Source: Cognatundibacterium griseum (GTDB lineage Bacteria > Pseudomonadota > Gammaproteobacteria > Burkholderiales > Burkholderiaceae_D). From it: 64,000 nucleotides of DNA. The stretch covers positions 1 to 64,000 of the forward strand of contig NZ_JACOGC010000007.1 of the NCBI RefSeq assembly GCF_014284195.1. The letters run 5' to 3'. The translations under genes and the position numbers were made by a program. The notes beneath the pieces were generated by a model, which was given only the letters and a program-made list of their open reading frames with translations, was not told the DNA's origin and did not search any database. Below are positions 26,673 through 36,080 of the stretch, in pieces; within the stretch, counting starts at the first letter, position 1; each line of letters begins with the position of its first letter.

Positions 26673-27833
26673 TCAGGCACCGGCACCTGAGTGGGCAACC
26701 GGCTCAGGAACGCCTTGTTCTGCGCTTCGCACGCGTGGAATTTTTCCCTGTTCAATATCGGCATACCACAAGTCGTGATGCTCTTTCGCCCAGACATCAT
26801 CCACATAGCCAGTACGCATGGCTTCATAAGCGCCTTCCATCCCGAGCGTGCCGAGATAGATATGCCCGATCACTGCCGATGCCGCCAATACTGCCGCAAC
26901 CACATGCACGATACTGGCGATCTGCATGTACGCCCGGGAGTATTCAAATCCGGGAATCAGCATGTCCAGCACAAATCCGGAAGCGCTGATAACCAGACCA
27001 AGCGCAACGACCACGCCCCAGAAAACGATTTTTTCACCGGCGTTAAAACGGTGTGAACTCACATGTTCACCACTCATCAGTCCGCCCATTTTGCTCAGCC
27101 ATTTGATATCAGAAGCATCCGGCAGGTTATCTCGCACGAACTGAATGAAAAACAGGATGATCGACAGGGTGAATACCGGGCCGGCAAAATTGTGGATGTT
27201 CTTGCACAGAAAAGCCAGCCAGCCAAACAGGGTCAGGCCAAAAAACGGCAACAGAATATGCTTGCCAAACAAAATAATCCCGCCAGAAACTGCCAGCGTG
27301 ACGAAGCTGATTGCCATGCTCCAGTGCAGCGTTCTTTCGGTCGGCGTAAATCGTTCAATCAGCCTGCCGGTACGCGGGCCGTCCAGCTTGATCTGTCCAC
27401 GGAAAAAGTACATGGCAGCCACCGCTGCCAGCGCCACCAGCAACAGCGTGCCGCCGATCATCGTCAATGGTCCGTTGCGATACTGACGCCATGCTTCACC
27501 GGCTGTCGTGGCACGGCTCTGACCGGGAAACTGCGTTTTGCCCTGTATCAGCACACCGGCCTCCAGCGCAGGCAGGCTGGAATAGTGTTTGGTACCATCT
27601 GCCACACTGCGGAAAACCGGCGCCAGATTACCCGGCTGGGTCTGACTACGCTCGGCCTGATTCTGTTTCAGGATATCGACCGACTCGACACCGGGCAATG
27701 TCGCCGCCGGCGGTTGCGCTGAAGATGTCTGGGCAGACTGAGCCTGCGCCTCCCTGCTTCCGGCATTCGCCTGCTGCGCCATGCTGAACTGGGACGCCAG
27801 CGCCAGCGTCATGGCAAGTATTAAAGCTTTCAT
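26673..27833 (-). CDS. fdhC: Formate dehydrogenase gamma subunit (cytochrome b556)
   Basis: Membrane anchor that takes electrons from the iron-sulfur subunit through two hemes b to quinone. The 386-residue chain has a signal-like leader (1-25), a periplasmic linker of about 100 residues and a first added helix (about 122-142). The conserved four-helix core follows (about 170-350), with heme His candidates in RTLHWSMA, KNIHNFAG, SIVHVVAA and IGHIYLG. It is longer at the N-terminus than E. coli FdnI/FdoI (about 215), a form usual in beta- and gammaproteobacterial FDH clusters. Gene letter used here is generic. Confidence 0.93.
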   Translation of the reverse strand: MKALILAMTLALASQFSMAQQANAGSREAQAQSAQTSSAQPPAATLPGVESVDILKQNQAERSQTQPGNLAPVFRSVADGTKHYSSLPALEAGVLIQGKTQFPGQSRATTAGEAWRQYRNGPLTMIGGTLLLVALAAVAAMYFFRGQIKLDGPRTGRLIERFTPTERTLHWSMAISFVTLAVSGGIILFGKHILLPFFGLTLFGWLAFLCKNIHNFAGPVFTLSIILFFIQFVRDNLPDASDIKWLSKMGGLMSGEHVSSHRFNAGEKIVFWGVVVALGLVISASGFVLDMLIPGFEYSRAYMQIASIVHVVAAVLAASAVIGHIYLGTLGMEGAYEAMRTGYVDDVWAKEHHDLWYADIEQGKIPRVRSAEQGVPEPVAHSGAGA

Positions 27834-27848
27834 GCCAGCTCCATGTCT

Positions 27849-28082
27849 TTAGTTGGTTTTGACATACTCATTCTGGTATTGACCGCGAGCGCGCACCTGA
27901 TTTTCCCAACTGGTTTTATCGCCCTTGTTCCAGCCCTTGGCGACAAATTCATTGTGCGCGCCATTCCATGCCTTTTCATCGACCAGTCCACGCTTAGTCG
28001 TTGTGGCCTGATCGCGCTCCCCGCAGCCGGAAAGCAGCACGGATGCTGCAACCAGCATCATGCTGAAGGAAATGGTTTTCAT
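27849..28082 (-). CDS. Small lipoprotein of the formate dehydrogenase cluster
   Basis: A 77-residue protein with a clear lipoprotein signal: short basic start, hydrophobic core and lipobox LLSGC (Cys20). The mature part is hydrophilic and Lys/Trp/Asn-rich (AWNGAHNEFVAKGWNKGDKTSWENQ). It is tightly placed between the beta subunit (2 nt before) and the gamma subunit (15 nt after). The mature peptide may lie near the FDH complex at the periplasmic face. Function unknown. Confidence 0.8.
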   Translation of the reverse strand: MKTISFSMMLVAASVLLSGCGERDQATTTKRGLVDEKAWNGAHNEFVAKGWNKGDKTSWENQVRARGQYQNEYVKTN

Positions 28083-28084
28083 GA

Positions 28085-28720
28085 TTATTTCTCCGTTGCA
28101 GGCTGCAATTCCGGTTTCGCATCCGCATGCGGTGCCTTGCCGTAAGCAGTTCCCCAGCCCCAGATTTCACTGCCCTTGCCACGCTTGACCACGCGATTAC
28201 GGAAAATTTCAGAGATCACGTCACCATCGCCACCCAGCAAAGCCTTGGTGGAACACATTTCGGCACACAAAGGCAGCTTGCCTTCCGCCAGACGATTGCG
28301 TCCGTATTTCTCAAACTCTTTCTCGGAACCGTCTTCTTCTGGTCCGCCAGAACAGAACGTGCATTTGTCCATTTTGCCGCGCAGGCCAAATGTGCCATTC
28401 GACGGAAACTGCGGCGCACCAAACGGGCAGGCGTAGGAACAATAGCCGCAACCGATGCAGATATCCTTGTTATGCAACACCACACCTTCGTCAGTGCGGT
28501 AAAAGCAGTCCACCGGGCAAACCGCCATGCAGGGCGCATCCGAGCAATGCATGCAGGCGACGGAAATTGATTTTTCCTGACCGATCACGCCATCATTCAC
28601 CGTCACTACGCGCCGACGGTTCACGCCCCATGGGACTTCATGTTCGTTTTTACACGCCGTCACGCAGCTATTGCATTCGATACAGCGCTCTGCATCACAG
28701 ATAAATTTCATTCTTGCCAT
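28085..28720 (-). CDS. fdhB: Formate dehydrogenase beta subunit, four [4Fe-4S] ferredoxin
   Basis: Carries electrons from the catalytic subunit to the cytochrome b subunit. The 211-residue chain has four Cys clusters in order: CIECNSCVTAC, CMHCSDAPCMAVCP, CIGCGYCSYACP and CTFC...CAEMC. It lacks the C-terminal membrane helix of E. coli FdnH (294 residues), matching the shorter FDH3-type beta subunit. ATG 28720 has AGGAGAG about 6 nt upstream; a longer frame from 28765 is less likely. It begins 17 nt after the alpha subunit stop. Confidence 0.95.
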   Translation of the reverse strand: MARMKFICDAERCIECNSCVTACKNEHEVPWGVNRRRVVTVNDGVIGQEKSISVACMHCSDAPCMAVCPVDCFYRTDEGVVLHNKDICIGCGYCSYACPFGAPQFPSNGTFGLRGKMDKCTFCSGGPEEDGSEKEFEKYGRNRLAEGKLPLCAEMCSTKALLGGDGDVISEIFRNRVVKRGKGSEIWGWGTAYGKAPHADAKPELQPATEK

Positions 28721-28737
28721 TTTTCTCTCCTGTGAAA

Positions 28738-31704
28738 TTACGCTGAGAACCGTTCGATATTGCAAATCGTGGTCTTGGTTTCCTGCATCATCGTGACCGA
28801 GTCATAACCATAAGTGGTGGCCGTGTTCACGGCTTCACCCCTCACAATCGGCATCGCGCCTTCCGGATAAAACTCTTTCATATCCTTGCCCTGCCACCAG
28901 CCAGAGAAATGGAAAGGAATGAATGCCGTGTCTTCCGCAACACGCGGCGTTACCAGGGCACGTACCTTGATGCGCGCCCCGGTCGGGGTGGAGACGATGA
29001 CAAATTCACCGTTCCGGATACCACGATCGGATGCTGCTTTTGGATTCAGCTCGACAAAATTTTCCTGCTGCAGTTCTGCCAGCCACGGATTGGAACGGGT
29101 TTCCTCACCACCGCCCTCATATTCAGTCAGGCGACCGGAAGTCAGGATGATCGGGAATTTTTCATACAGCTTTGCCTCGATATTTTTCTGCTGCACCGAT
29201 TTGTACAGTGTCGGTAAGCGCCAGAAAGATTTTTTATCGTCATGGGTCGGATACTTCGCCACCAAGTCAGGACGGGTACCGAACAAAGGCTCGCGGTGCT
29301 GCGGGACCGGATCAGGGAAATTCCAGACCACAGCACGCGCTTTGGCGTTACCAAACGGATGGCAGCCATGTACCTGCATAACCACGCGCTGAATGCCGCC
29401 GGACAAATCGGTTTTCCAGTTTTTACCTTCTGCAGCTTTTTTCTCGGCTTCGGTCAGATCGTCCCACCAGCCCAGTTTTTTCAGCAAAATATGGTCGAAT
29501 TCCGGATAACCCGTCGTGATATCAGCACCGAGTGAATGTGAGCCATCTTCCGCCAGCAGGCTGACGCCATCACGTTCCACCCCGAAATTGGCACGGAAAT
29601 TACCGCCGCCTTCCATCACGTGCTTGGAGGTGTCGTACAAATTCGGCGAACCCGGATGTTTCAGTTCAGGCGTTCCATAACAAGGCCACGGCAAACCAAA
29701 ATAATCGCCAGTCATGTCGTAACCACTGACCGAGTCCTTACCACCTTTGCATTTGAGCGTTTTTACATCAAACAGATGCATATTGCGCATATGCGCCTTC
29801 AGGCGTTCCGGCGACTGACCGGTATAACCAATCGTCCACGTACCACGATTAATCTCTTGCAGCATGGATTCAGGCTCAGGTTCCATCATGCCACCTTTAC
29901 CAGGCACCATTTTCAGTTTTGCCACCAGCTCTTTGGCAAAACCGAGTTTTTCTGCCAGCTGATACATAATCATGTGATCAGTGCGGGATTCAAACAGCGG
30001 CTCAATGACTTTTTCACGCCATTGAATCGAACGATTAGACGCGGTAACTGAACCGGACGTCTCAAACTGTGTAGCGGCCGGAAGCAGATATACCTGACGC
30101 TTGGGATTAAGCTCCTGTCCATCAACTTTCATGGCGGCCATCGCTGCCGTAGCGGATGGATAAGGGTCAATCACCACCAGCATGTCGAGCTTATCAAACG
30201 CTTTTTTCATTTCCAGACCACGGGTCTGGGAGTTAGGTGCATGACCCCAGAACACCATCGCCTTGACGCTGTTTTCCTGATCGATCAGTTCACTCTTTTC
30301 CAGAACCGCATCGATCCAGCGCGATACCGTGGTGCCGGATTTTTCCATCATGGCCTGAGAGGCAAACTGCTTCTTGACCCATTCGTAATCCACACCCCAG
30401 ACATTGCACCAGTGTTTCCAGGCGCCCGCTGCCAGACCAAAATAGCCCGGTAATGAATCAGGGTTTGGACCCACATCGGTCGCACCCTGCACGTTGTCGT
30501 GACCGCGGAAAATATTCGTGCCGCCACCGGATTTACCGATATTACCGAGCACCAGTTGTAGCAGACAAGATGCACGCACGATCGCATTGCCGATGGTGTG
30601 CTGGGTCTGCCCCATGCACCATACGACGGTCGATGGACGATTCAGCGCCATCGTTTCAGCAGCCTGATACACTTGCGCCTCGGGTACGCCGCAAGCCTCT
30701 TCGACTTTTTCCGGCGTCCACTTCAGCGCTTCTTCTTTAATTTTTTCCATGCCGTACACACGGTCGTGGATGTATTGTTTATCTTCCCAGCCGTTCTTGA
30801 AGATGTGATACATCATGCCGTACAGGAAAGGAATATCGGAGCCGGAACGAATGCGGATGTACTGGTTCGATTTTGCCGCAGTACGGGTATAACGTGGATC
30901 AACCACGATCACCTTGCAGCCGTTTTCTTTGGCGTGCAACAGATGCAACATCGAAACAGGATGCGCCTCGGCGGCATTGGAACCGATATACAACGCGGCT
31001 TTCGCATTTTGCATATCGTTGTAGCTGTTGGTCATCGCGCCATAACCCCAGGTGTTGGCCACACCCGCAACCGTGGTGGAGTGGCAGATACGTGCCTGGT
31101 GATCGGTGTTGTTCGTTCCGTAAAAAGAGACGAATTTACGCAGCAGCATCGCCTGCTCATTATTGTGCTTGGATGAGCCAACGAAGAAGGTAGAATCTGG
31201 GCCGGAAGTTTTCTTAATCTCCAGCAGCTTGTCAGCAATTTCTGTCAGCGCCTGATCCCAGCTGATGCGCTGATATTTACCGTTAATCAGCTTCATCGGA
31301 TACTTGAGGCGATATTCACCATGCCCGTGCTCGCGCAGTGCAGCACCTTTCGCGCAATGCGCACCGAGATTGATGGGTGAATCAAATACCGGCTCCTGCC
31401 TCACCCAGACGCCATTTTCCACCACGGCATCCACCGCACAACCGACGGAACAATGGGTGCAGACTGTGCGACGGACTTCAATCTTGCTGTTGCCAGATTT
31501 TTCACTGGCAGCACCGGTGGCACGTGCCTTCTGAATCAGTCCCAGCTGCGAAGCCGCAATCCCGGCACCGACACCGATACCGGAACGTTTCAGGAATCCG
31601 CGTCGGTCCATCGTGGGCAGCGCACGCGACAGCGTGTCGGCCAGACCGGACGAAAAACGGTTGTTTGTGCGCGATGCAGCATCGCCTTTGCGGGTTAATA
31701 GCAT
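28738..31704 (-). CDS. fdhA: Formate dehydrogenase alpha (catalytic) subunit, molybdopterin type, Cys form
   Basis: Oxidises formate to CO2 at a bis-MGD molybdenum or tungsten site facing the periplasm. The 988-residue protein has a twin-arginine signal (DRRGFLKRS, about 33-41). A [4Fe-4S] site of Cys82, Cys85, Cys89 and Cys117 precedes the molybdopterin domains. The metal ligand is Cys207 in ARICHSTTVAG, where E. coli FdnG/FdoG have selenocysteine, so no UGA recoding is needed. The C-terminal molydopterin-binding domain includes GRLTEYEGGGEETRSNPWLAEL. It follows the TAT-target peptide gene by 14 nt and leads into fdhB. Confidence 0.97.
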   Translation of the reverse strand: MLLTRKGDAASRTNNRFSSGLADTLSRALPTMDRRGFLKRSGIGVGAGIAASQLGLIQKARATGAASEKSGNSKIEVRRTVCTHCSVGCAVDAVVENGVWVRQEPVFDSPINLGAHCAKGAALREHGHGEYRLKYPMKLINGKYQRISWDQALTEIADKLLEIKKTSGPDSTFFVGSSKHNNEQAMLLRKFVSFYGTNNTDHQARICHSTTVAGVANTWGYGAMTNSYNDMQNAKAALYIGSNAAEAHPVSMLHLLHAKENGCKVIVVDPRYTRTAAKSNQYIRIRSGSDIPFLYGMMYHIFKNGWEDKQYIHDRVYGMEKIKEEALKWTPEKVEEACGVPEAQVYQAAETMALNRPSTVVWCMGQTQHTIGNAIVRASCLLQLVLGNIGKSGGGTNIFRGHDNVQGATDVGPNPDSLPGYFGLAAGAWKHWCNVWGVDYEWVKKQFASQAMMEKSGTTVSRWIDAVLEKSELIDQENSVKAMVFWGHAPNSQTRGLEMKKAFDKLDMLVVIDPYPSATAAMAAMKVDGQELNPKRQVYLLPAATQFETSGSVTASNRSIQWREKVIEPLFESRTDHMIMYQLAEKLGFAKELVAKLKMVPGKGGMMEPEPESMLQEINRGTWTIGYTGQSPERLKAHMRNMHLFDVKTLKCKGGKDSVSGYDMTGDYFGLPWPCYGTPELKHPGSPNLYDTSKHVMEGGGNFRANFGVERDGVSLLAEDGSHSLGADITTGYPEFDHILLKKLGWWDDLTEAEKKAAEGKNWKTDLSGGIQRVVMQVHGCHPFGNAKARAVVWNFPDPVPQHREPLFGTRPDLVAKYPTHDDKKSFWRLPTLYKSVQQKNIEAKLYEKFPIILTSGRLTEYEGGGEETRSNPWLAELQQENFVELNPKAASDRGIRNGEFVIVSTPTGARIKVRALVTPRVAEDTAFIPFHFSGWWQGKDMKEFYPEGAMPIVRGEAVNTATTYGYDSVTMMQETKTTICNIERFSA

Positions 31705-31718
31705 AGCTCGCCTCGCTA

Positions 31719-31907
31719 TCAGATAGTGGTGGTACGGTAGTATTTCTTGATGTGCTCAGTCAGGCGATAGCCATCGCCTGCGGGTTCTGCAGCAACCGCT
31801 TCCGTGATTTTTTGCTGTACGACTGGTGCCGATTTGAATGCCAGCAGTCCGGCAGCGGCCACGCCCAGTCCGCCCAGTAAATTACGGCGTTTTATTTTTT
31901 GTTCCAT
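31719..31907 (-). CDS. Formate dehydrogenase-region twin-arginine target peptide
   Basis: A 62-residue protein that is mostly a Tat signal: KRRNLLGGLGVAAAGLLAF, then a short tail ending in TEHIKKYYRTTTI. It matches the small 'formate dehydrogenase region TAT target' family found next to FDH genes; its exact role is unknown. GGAGACGG lies just upstream of the start. It sits 14 nt before fdhA. Confidence 0.88.
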   Translation of the reverse strand: MEQKIKRRNLLGGLGVAAAGLLAFKSAPVVQQKITEAVAAEPAGDGYRLTEHIKKYYRTTTI

Positions 31908-32143
31908 GTCCGTCTCCGGTAAGGTAGGCTGATCGGCAGAGCTTGCAGAAAAGACATGCTCATGCGGTATCTGCTCCCGTGCATAGCTCTTTATTCTGGC
32001 AACGGGTTGACGTCTCTGGCGTCTGATTGTTCAGTCTACTCGAAATTTAAAAAATCACCTGCTTTTGATTTTTCAATTTAATACAAATTTTCATTTCTTT
32101 GGTGTAAAAATTTTCATTGAAACGTGAAAATACGTGTTGTCCC

Positions 32144-32758
32144 TTATTCCATGTCGAATGATTGTGCTTCCACCTCCAGAAAGATTTTCGTGAGTTGTGC
32201 CAGCGCTGCATAGAACCGAGCCTGAGGATGCGCAATGATCGTCCCGCACAGATCACCCGCCCAACTTTGCAGATGGGTCGAGAAAAACTGCTTTTGTGTC
32301 CCCAGATTAGCTTGCAGTATGTCTTCCGAGGCAATCAGGTAACGCATTACCTCACACAATGACGCAATATGATCCTCCGTTTCCATCACCTGATCTGCGC
32401 GTTCAAGACCAAGCTGCTGAAGGTCACTGCGTAGCGCAGCCAGTGGTTTTTCCATCAGAAATCCACTGAGGTAATAAGATCCGTACAACAAAATCTCAGG
32501 CTTCCCGGTGCCAATAAATAACTGTGCATATTCGTCGCTGATGGTTTGAACATCCAGCTGGTTTGCCATATTGACCATGTCCGCCCACGCCTGTCCCAGC
32601 ACCCCCTCGCCCGCGACTGCCGATGACCGCATTGTCTGCAATAACTCCGGTGAAGGTGGTGCATAAAACAAGGCGGCCAGCAAACCGTACAAATCAGCAC
32701 GCGCCGTCTCCTCGCCCTGATCGGGAGTTTCAAATTTAATCTGTGTCGATGTTTCCAT
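32144..32758 (-). CDS. TorD/DmsD-family redox enzyme chaperone
   Basis: Cytoplasmic all-helical chaperone, 204 residues, of the family that binds Tat signals of molybdoenzymes and protects them until the cofactor is inserted. Family motifs are DEYAQLFIG and the LYGSYYLSGFLMEKPLAALRSDL block, followed by DHIASLCEVMRYL. Most likely client is the FdhA signal peptide encoded 440 nt downstream. It is separated from the TAT-target gene by 236 nt, the largest gap in the cluster, which may hold a second promoter. Confidence 0.9.
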   Translation of the reverse strand: METSTQIKFETPDQGEETARADLYGLLAALFYAPPSPELLQTMRSSAVAGEGVLGQAWADMVNMANQLDVQTISDEYAQLFIGTGKPEILLYGSYYLSGFLMEKPLAALRSDLQQLGLERADQVMETEDHIASLCEVMRYLIASEDILQANLGTQKQFFSTHLQSWAGDLCGTIIAHPQARFYAALAQLTKIFLEVEAQSFDME

Positions 32759-32801
32759 ATACCTGCCTAAGTAGGGGAAAAGCGGGCGCGTACCGGCGCA
32801 G

Positions 32802-34874
32802 TCATTGCGGGCGGCGCGCTTCCTGCGTGCTCATCATATCAACCACCCGGCAATCTGCGCACATGCGGATACGGTCCAGATGTCCGGCAAAAGCCTGATG
32901 CCCGGAGAGCTTCAACAACATGCTCTCAATCATCTGGGCAGTCGCAAACGGCTTGCTGCAACGAATGCAGTGATAGGGTTGCGCCTCATTCAGTATTCTG
33001 GTTTGTTTTGCCTCTTCCCCCAGCAGCAGACGCGGCGTCAGGGTAATCGCCTGTTCCGGGCAAGTCTCTTCACACAAGCCGCATTGCACGCAGTTACGCT
33101 CAATGAAACGCAATTGCGGCATCGAGGCATTATCCATCAGCGCAGAAGACGGGCAGGCGCCGACACAGGACATGCACAAGGTACAGGCATCCTGATTGAC
33201 TGCCACACTACCGTACAACGCTCCCTTGGGTAAGGCCACTTCTGAAACAGCAACAGGGGCATGCAGCAATAAATGGCTGAGTGCAAAGTCCAGCGCTTCC
33301 CGCTTATCCTTCGCGACATGAAAAGTGGCCACCGGCGGAGTATGGGCGGCACTCATCGCGTACAACTGCTGCGGCAGACGACTTGCCGAGGAATCCGCCA
33401 GCAGTACTATGTGCTGCCCCTGATATCCCAGCCCATTCAATATTGTCTGCGCAACGCGGATTTCTTTTTCCAGGGCAGCACGGTATTCCGGCGCTTCTTC
33501 GTCAGTCATCAGAATCACGATCTGGGTCGCGCCATAGCAGACGGCGGACAGCCACAGATCCATACCAGTCGAAGCCGTGTGATGCAAAGCCAGCGGAATC
33601 ATACGTGCCGGTAAGCCGCGGCCACCTGCCCGTGCCAGTTGACCAACTTCCAGCAACAATGCTGCACCTGCCTGCTTACTATGCAACAGGAGTGCCGCAT
33701 CCTGTCCGCCGGCACGATGATAAGCCTGCAGCATGGTACGGATATGCGACCCCGTATCCGGTGCACGCATGTAAGCGTAGCTCATGGCGCCGGTCGGACA
33801 CACGGTCGTACAGGCGCCACAGCCGGCACAAAGATTCGGATTGACGGAAACTTTGTCACCGGCCGAAGAAATCGCCTCCGTGGAGCAGACATCCAGACAT
33901 GCCGTGCAGCCTTGCTTTCCACTACGACTGTGCGCGCAAAGTTTGTCCTTGTAATGAAAAAATTTGGGTTTTTCAAACTCTCCGGTCATTTGCGTCAGTG
34001 TCAGCACTGCCTCAAACTGCGCGGCAACATCCGCGCCGGGGGCAAAATATCCTTGCGGCTTATCAGACATTTTCAGTAAAGCATTGCGCGACAGGTCGAG
34101 CACCAGATCGGCCTGTGTATCGCGCCCGGTTGCGACACGTTCAAAATCAATCGCACCAATCGGGCCGCAGGCTTTGACGCAATCACGGTGATCCCGGCAT
34201 TTATCCAGATCAATCTGATAACTGAAATCAATCGCATTTTCCGGGCACGACGTAATACAGGCATTGCAGCGCGTGCAGGCTTCCAGATCAATTGGATTTT
34301 GCTGCTGCCAGCGAACCTCAAACTGCCCCAGATAACCGCTGACGGTGATTGCACGACCGGACCAGACGGGGAATGTTCTTTCCGTCAGCCGCGCACCATG
34401 TGCGGCACCTTCGGTCAGCAACACGTTCACCGCCATTTGCGAAGCCAGTTTATCGGCCCAGGGAATCGCCACATCGGCCGGACCAATGATGAGCAAATTA
34501 CCATCGGATGTATAGTTAACCACCGGTACCGGCTCCGGCTCCGGCAGTGCTGCAGCCGCCAGAAGTGCCGCCATCTTGGGAATGGTGCTGGGAGCCTCTT
34601 CTGACCATCCGGCCTGCTCTCTTAAATTCACAAACCGCAGCGGCGCCACCGATTCACGGCCCAACTCAGAAAACAAAGCGCGTTCCTGAGTGCAGCCGAC
34701 AATGACATCCTCCACACCTTGCATTGCCTGCAAAAACTGCCCCGCTTCGCGACGGCACAGCATATCGCTGTGCTGCACCGCTTCCGCCCCAATGGCGTCT
34801 GCGATTTTTCTGGCTGAAGCCGCATTGATCGGTAATGTGTGATTACAACTGCAAATTTTGATCTGTGGATTCAT
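32802..34874 (-). CDS. Large polyferredoxin of the formate dehydrogenase cluster
   Basis: A 690-residue iron-sulfur protein. Cys clusters in order include CTRCNACITSCP (about 199), CRDHRDCVKACG, CTACLDVCSTEAI, CAGCGACTTVCP, CTLCMSCVGACP and CVQCGLCEETCP, with a zinc-like CIRC...CADCR at the C-terminus. At least six ferredoxin motifs are visible. The N-terminal 190 residues include a nucleotide-like stretch (GNLLIIGPADVAIPWADKLA). It has no signal peptide, so it is cytoplasmic. This gene type recurs beside FDH in Burkholderiales and may feed or test electrons during FDH assembly; that is inference. Confidence 0.85.
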   Translation of the reverse strand: MNPQIKICSCNHTLPINAASARKIADAIGAEAVQHSDMLCRREAGQFLQAMQGVEDVIVGCTQERALFSELGRESVAPLRFVNLREQAGWSEEAPSTIPKMAALLAAAALPEPEPVPVVNYTSDGNLLIIGPADVAIPWADKLASQMAVNVLLTEGAAHGARLTERTFPVWSGRAITVSGYLGQFEVRWQQQNPIDLEACTRCNACITSCPENAIDFSYQIDLDKCRDHRDCVKACGPIGAIDFERVATGRDTQADLVLDLSRNALLKMSDKPQGYFAPGADVAAQFEAVLTLTQMTGEFEKPKFFHYKDKLCAHSRSGKQGCTACLDVCSTEAISSAGDKVSVNPNLCAGCGACTTVCPTGAMSYAYMRAPDTGSHIRTMLQAYHRAGGQDAALLLHSKQAGAALLLEVGQLARAGGRGLPARMIPLALHHTASTGMDLWLSAVCYGATQIVILMTDEEAPEYRAALEKEIRVAQTILNGLGYQGQHIVLLADSSASRLPQQLYAMSAAHTPPVATFHVAKDKREALDFALSHLLLHAPVAVSEVALPKGALYGSVAVNQDACTLCMSCVGACPSSALMDNASMPQLRFIERNCVQCGLCEETCPEQAITLTPRLLLGEEAKQTRILNEAQPYHCIRCSKPFATAQMIESMLLKLSGHQAFAGHLDRIRMCADCRVVDMMSTQEARRPQ

Positions 34875-35481
34875 TCTTGGAATCTTTTTCTGTCGGTATT
34901 TCTGCTGATTGTAAAACCGGGATCACTGACTGAGCCGACATGCCGGCGTCATCCGGATCGCCGCTTGTACTTTCCTCGTGGAGTGCAGCACATGATGCGG
35001 AAGTATGCGGAACTGCCTCAGATACCCGAGGCTGCGGCTCAGGCTCCAGCAAATGCTGCAACTGCTGCCCGATCACACCCAGCGGGTTAAGCAAATTTTT
35101 TGCGTGTGCCAGAGACTCCAGCATCCCTTCCGGCAAGGGATCGGGCTGGCTATAGTCACCGATATAAATATCCAGCCCATCCATCACATTGAAATGAGGA
35201 TTGGTAAATAATTTTTTCATTGCGGAACGCCGCACAGACTCATCCACATCCTGCGCCATGAATCTGGAAAAATCGGATTCATCCGACAGCGTCTTTACAT
35301 CTTCCATCGTCAGGGATCTGGATTCTGTCTCTGCCTGTGACGCTGCCGTGACGCCCTGATCCGGCTGTGACTCATCCTGGCGCGCCAGATTTCCACCGGA
35401 AATCTCTGCCTGCGACTCTGTGGCCAGCTCCCGGGCAGGTCGTTTCTTGCTCCAGCGGTTAAAAAAATCTTCAGCGGCCAT
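34843..35481 (-). CDS. DUF3306 family protein
   Basis: A 212-residue acidic protein starting MAAEDFFNRWSKKR, the common DUF3306 opening. A conserved core (about 60-120) reads TMEDVKTLSDESDFSRFMAQDVDESVRRSAMKKLF. The rest is Pro/Ser/Glu-rich and looks disordered. Its 3' end overlaps the polyferredoxin start by 32 nt and its start overlaps the DUF3305 gene by 11 nt, so the three are translated together. Function unknown; the family is known mainly from FDH clusters. Confidence 0.85.
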   Translation of the reverse strand: MAAEDFFNRWSKKRPARELATESQAEISGGNLARQDESQPDQGVTAASQAETESRSLTMEDVKTLSDESDFSRFMAQDVDESVRRSAMKKLFTNPHFNVMDGLDIYIGDYSQPDPLPEGMLESLAHAKNLLNPLGVIGQQLQHLLEPEPQPRVSEAVPHTSASCAALHEESTSGDPDDAGMSAQSVIPVLQSAEIPTEKDSKNESTDQNLQL

Positions 35482-36025
35482 GACGGTCTTTTTCCGGAGT
35501 GACAAACCTGGCAGCAGAATTTTCCGCATCAGCCATTTTCTGCACACCCTCCCCGCCCTCAAAGGATGGACGCTTGCGTGGCTTCTTACCTTCATAGCGA
35601 AAATGCTGCTGCGTATATTCAGCCAGCCAGGCCGCCACTTCCGCAGAAAGCGGTAAGGTATCAACCTGCTCCCCACCATCCATTTGCCTTGCCGCTTCAT
35701 CATAGGACAAGGAAATCGTCTTGGGCACCGCAACTTCAGCACCACTGATTTCCTCCATGCGCCACATGACAAACCAGCAGGGGATTTCTGAGCTCAGATT
35801 CAGAAAATAGCCGGGCGTTTCATCGGCAAATAGCTGCGCTGCAAATCCTGGAAATATCCAGCGCTGTTCATGCTCATCCGACATCAGCAGGCGGACTCCG
35901 GCATCAGACATATCCGGCAGAATTTCAATGGGTTTCCACTGAAATGGCTGCCAGCGATTGTTGATCGCTCTCCGCTGCATGATGATGCTGAGTGTCAGGG
36001 GCAAGGTCGTGTTTTTTTCCATCAT
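35471..36025 (-). CDS. DUF3305 family protein
   Basis: A 184-residue cytoplasmic protein beginning with two possible ATGs (36025 and 36022). The family core covers LSIIMQRRAINNRWQPFQW, FAAQLFADETPGYFLNLSS and PCWFVMWRMEE. Its role is unknown, but it is regularly the first gene of the FDH maturation block. The frame is open upstream to 36082, overlapping the start of the divergent pseudouridine synthase gene. Confidence 0.85.
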   Translation of the reverse strand: MMEKNTTLPLTLSIIMQRRAINNRWQPFQWKPIEILPDMSDAGVRLLMSDEHEQRWIFPGFAAQLFADETPGYFLNLSSEIPCWFVMWRMEEISGAEVAVPKTISLSYDEAARQMDGGEQVDTLPLSAEVAAWLAEYTQQHFRYEGKKPRKRPSFEGGEGVQKMADAENSAARFVTPEKDRHGR

Positions 36026-36080
36026 GCTAGTATTACAGAGTAATAAAAGTTTCGTCCAGCGATTAAAAATCATCTTTCCC

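Noticed and set aside
32047-32334. 95-codon minus-strand frame overlapping the TorD-like gene
   Set aside because: It lies in another frame of the chaperone gene and its tail is AT-rich intergenic sequence; no domain or start signal.
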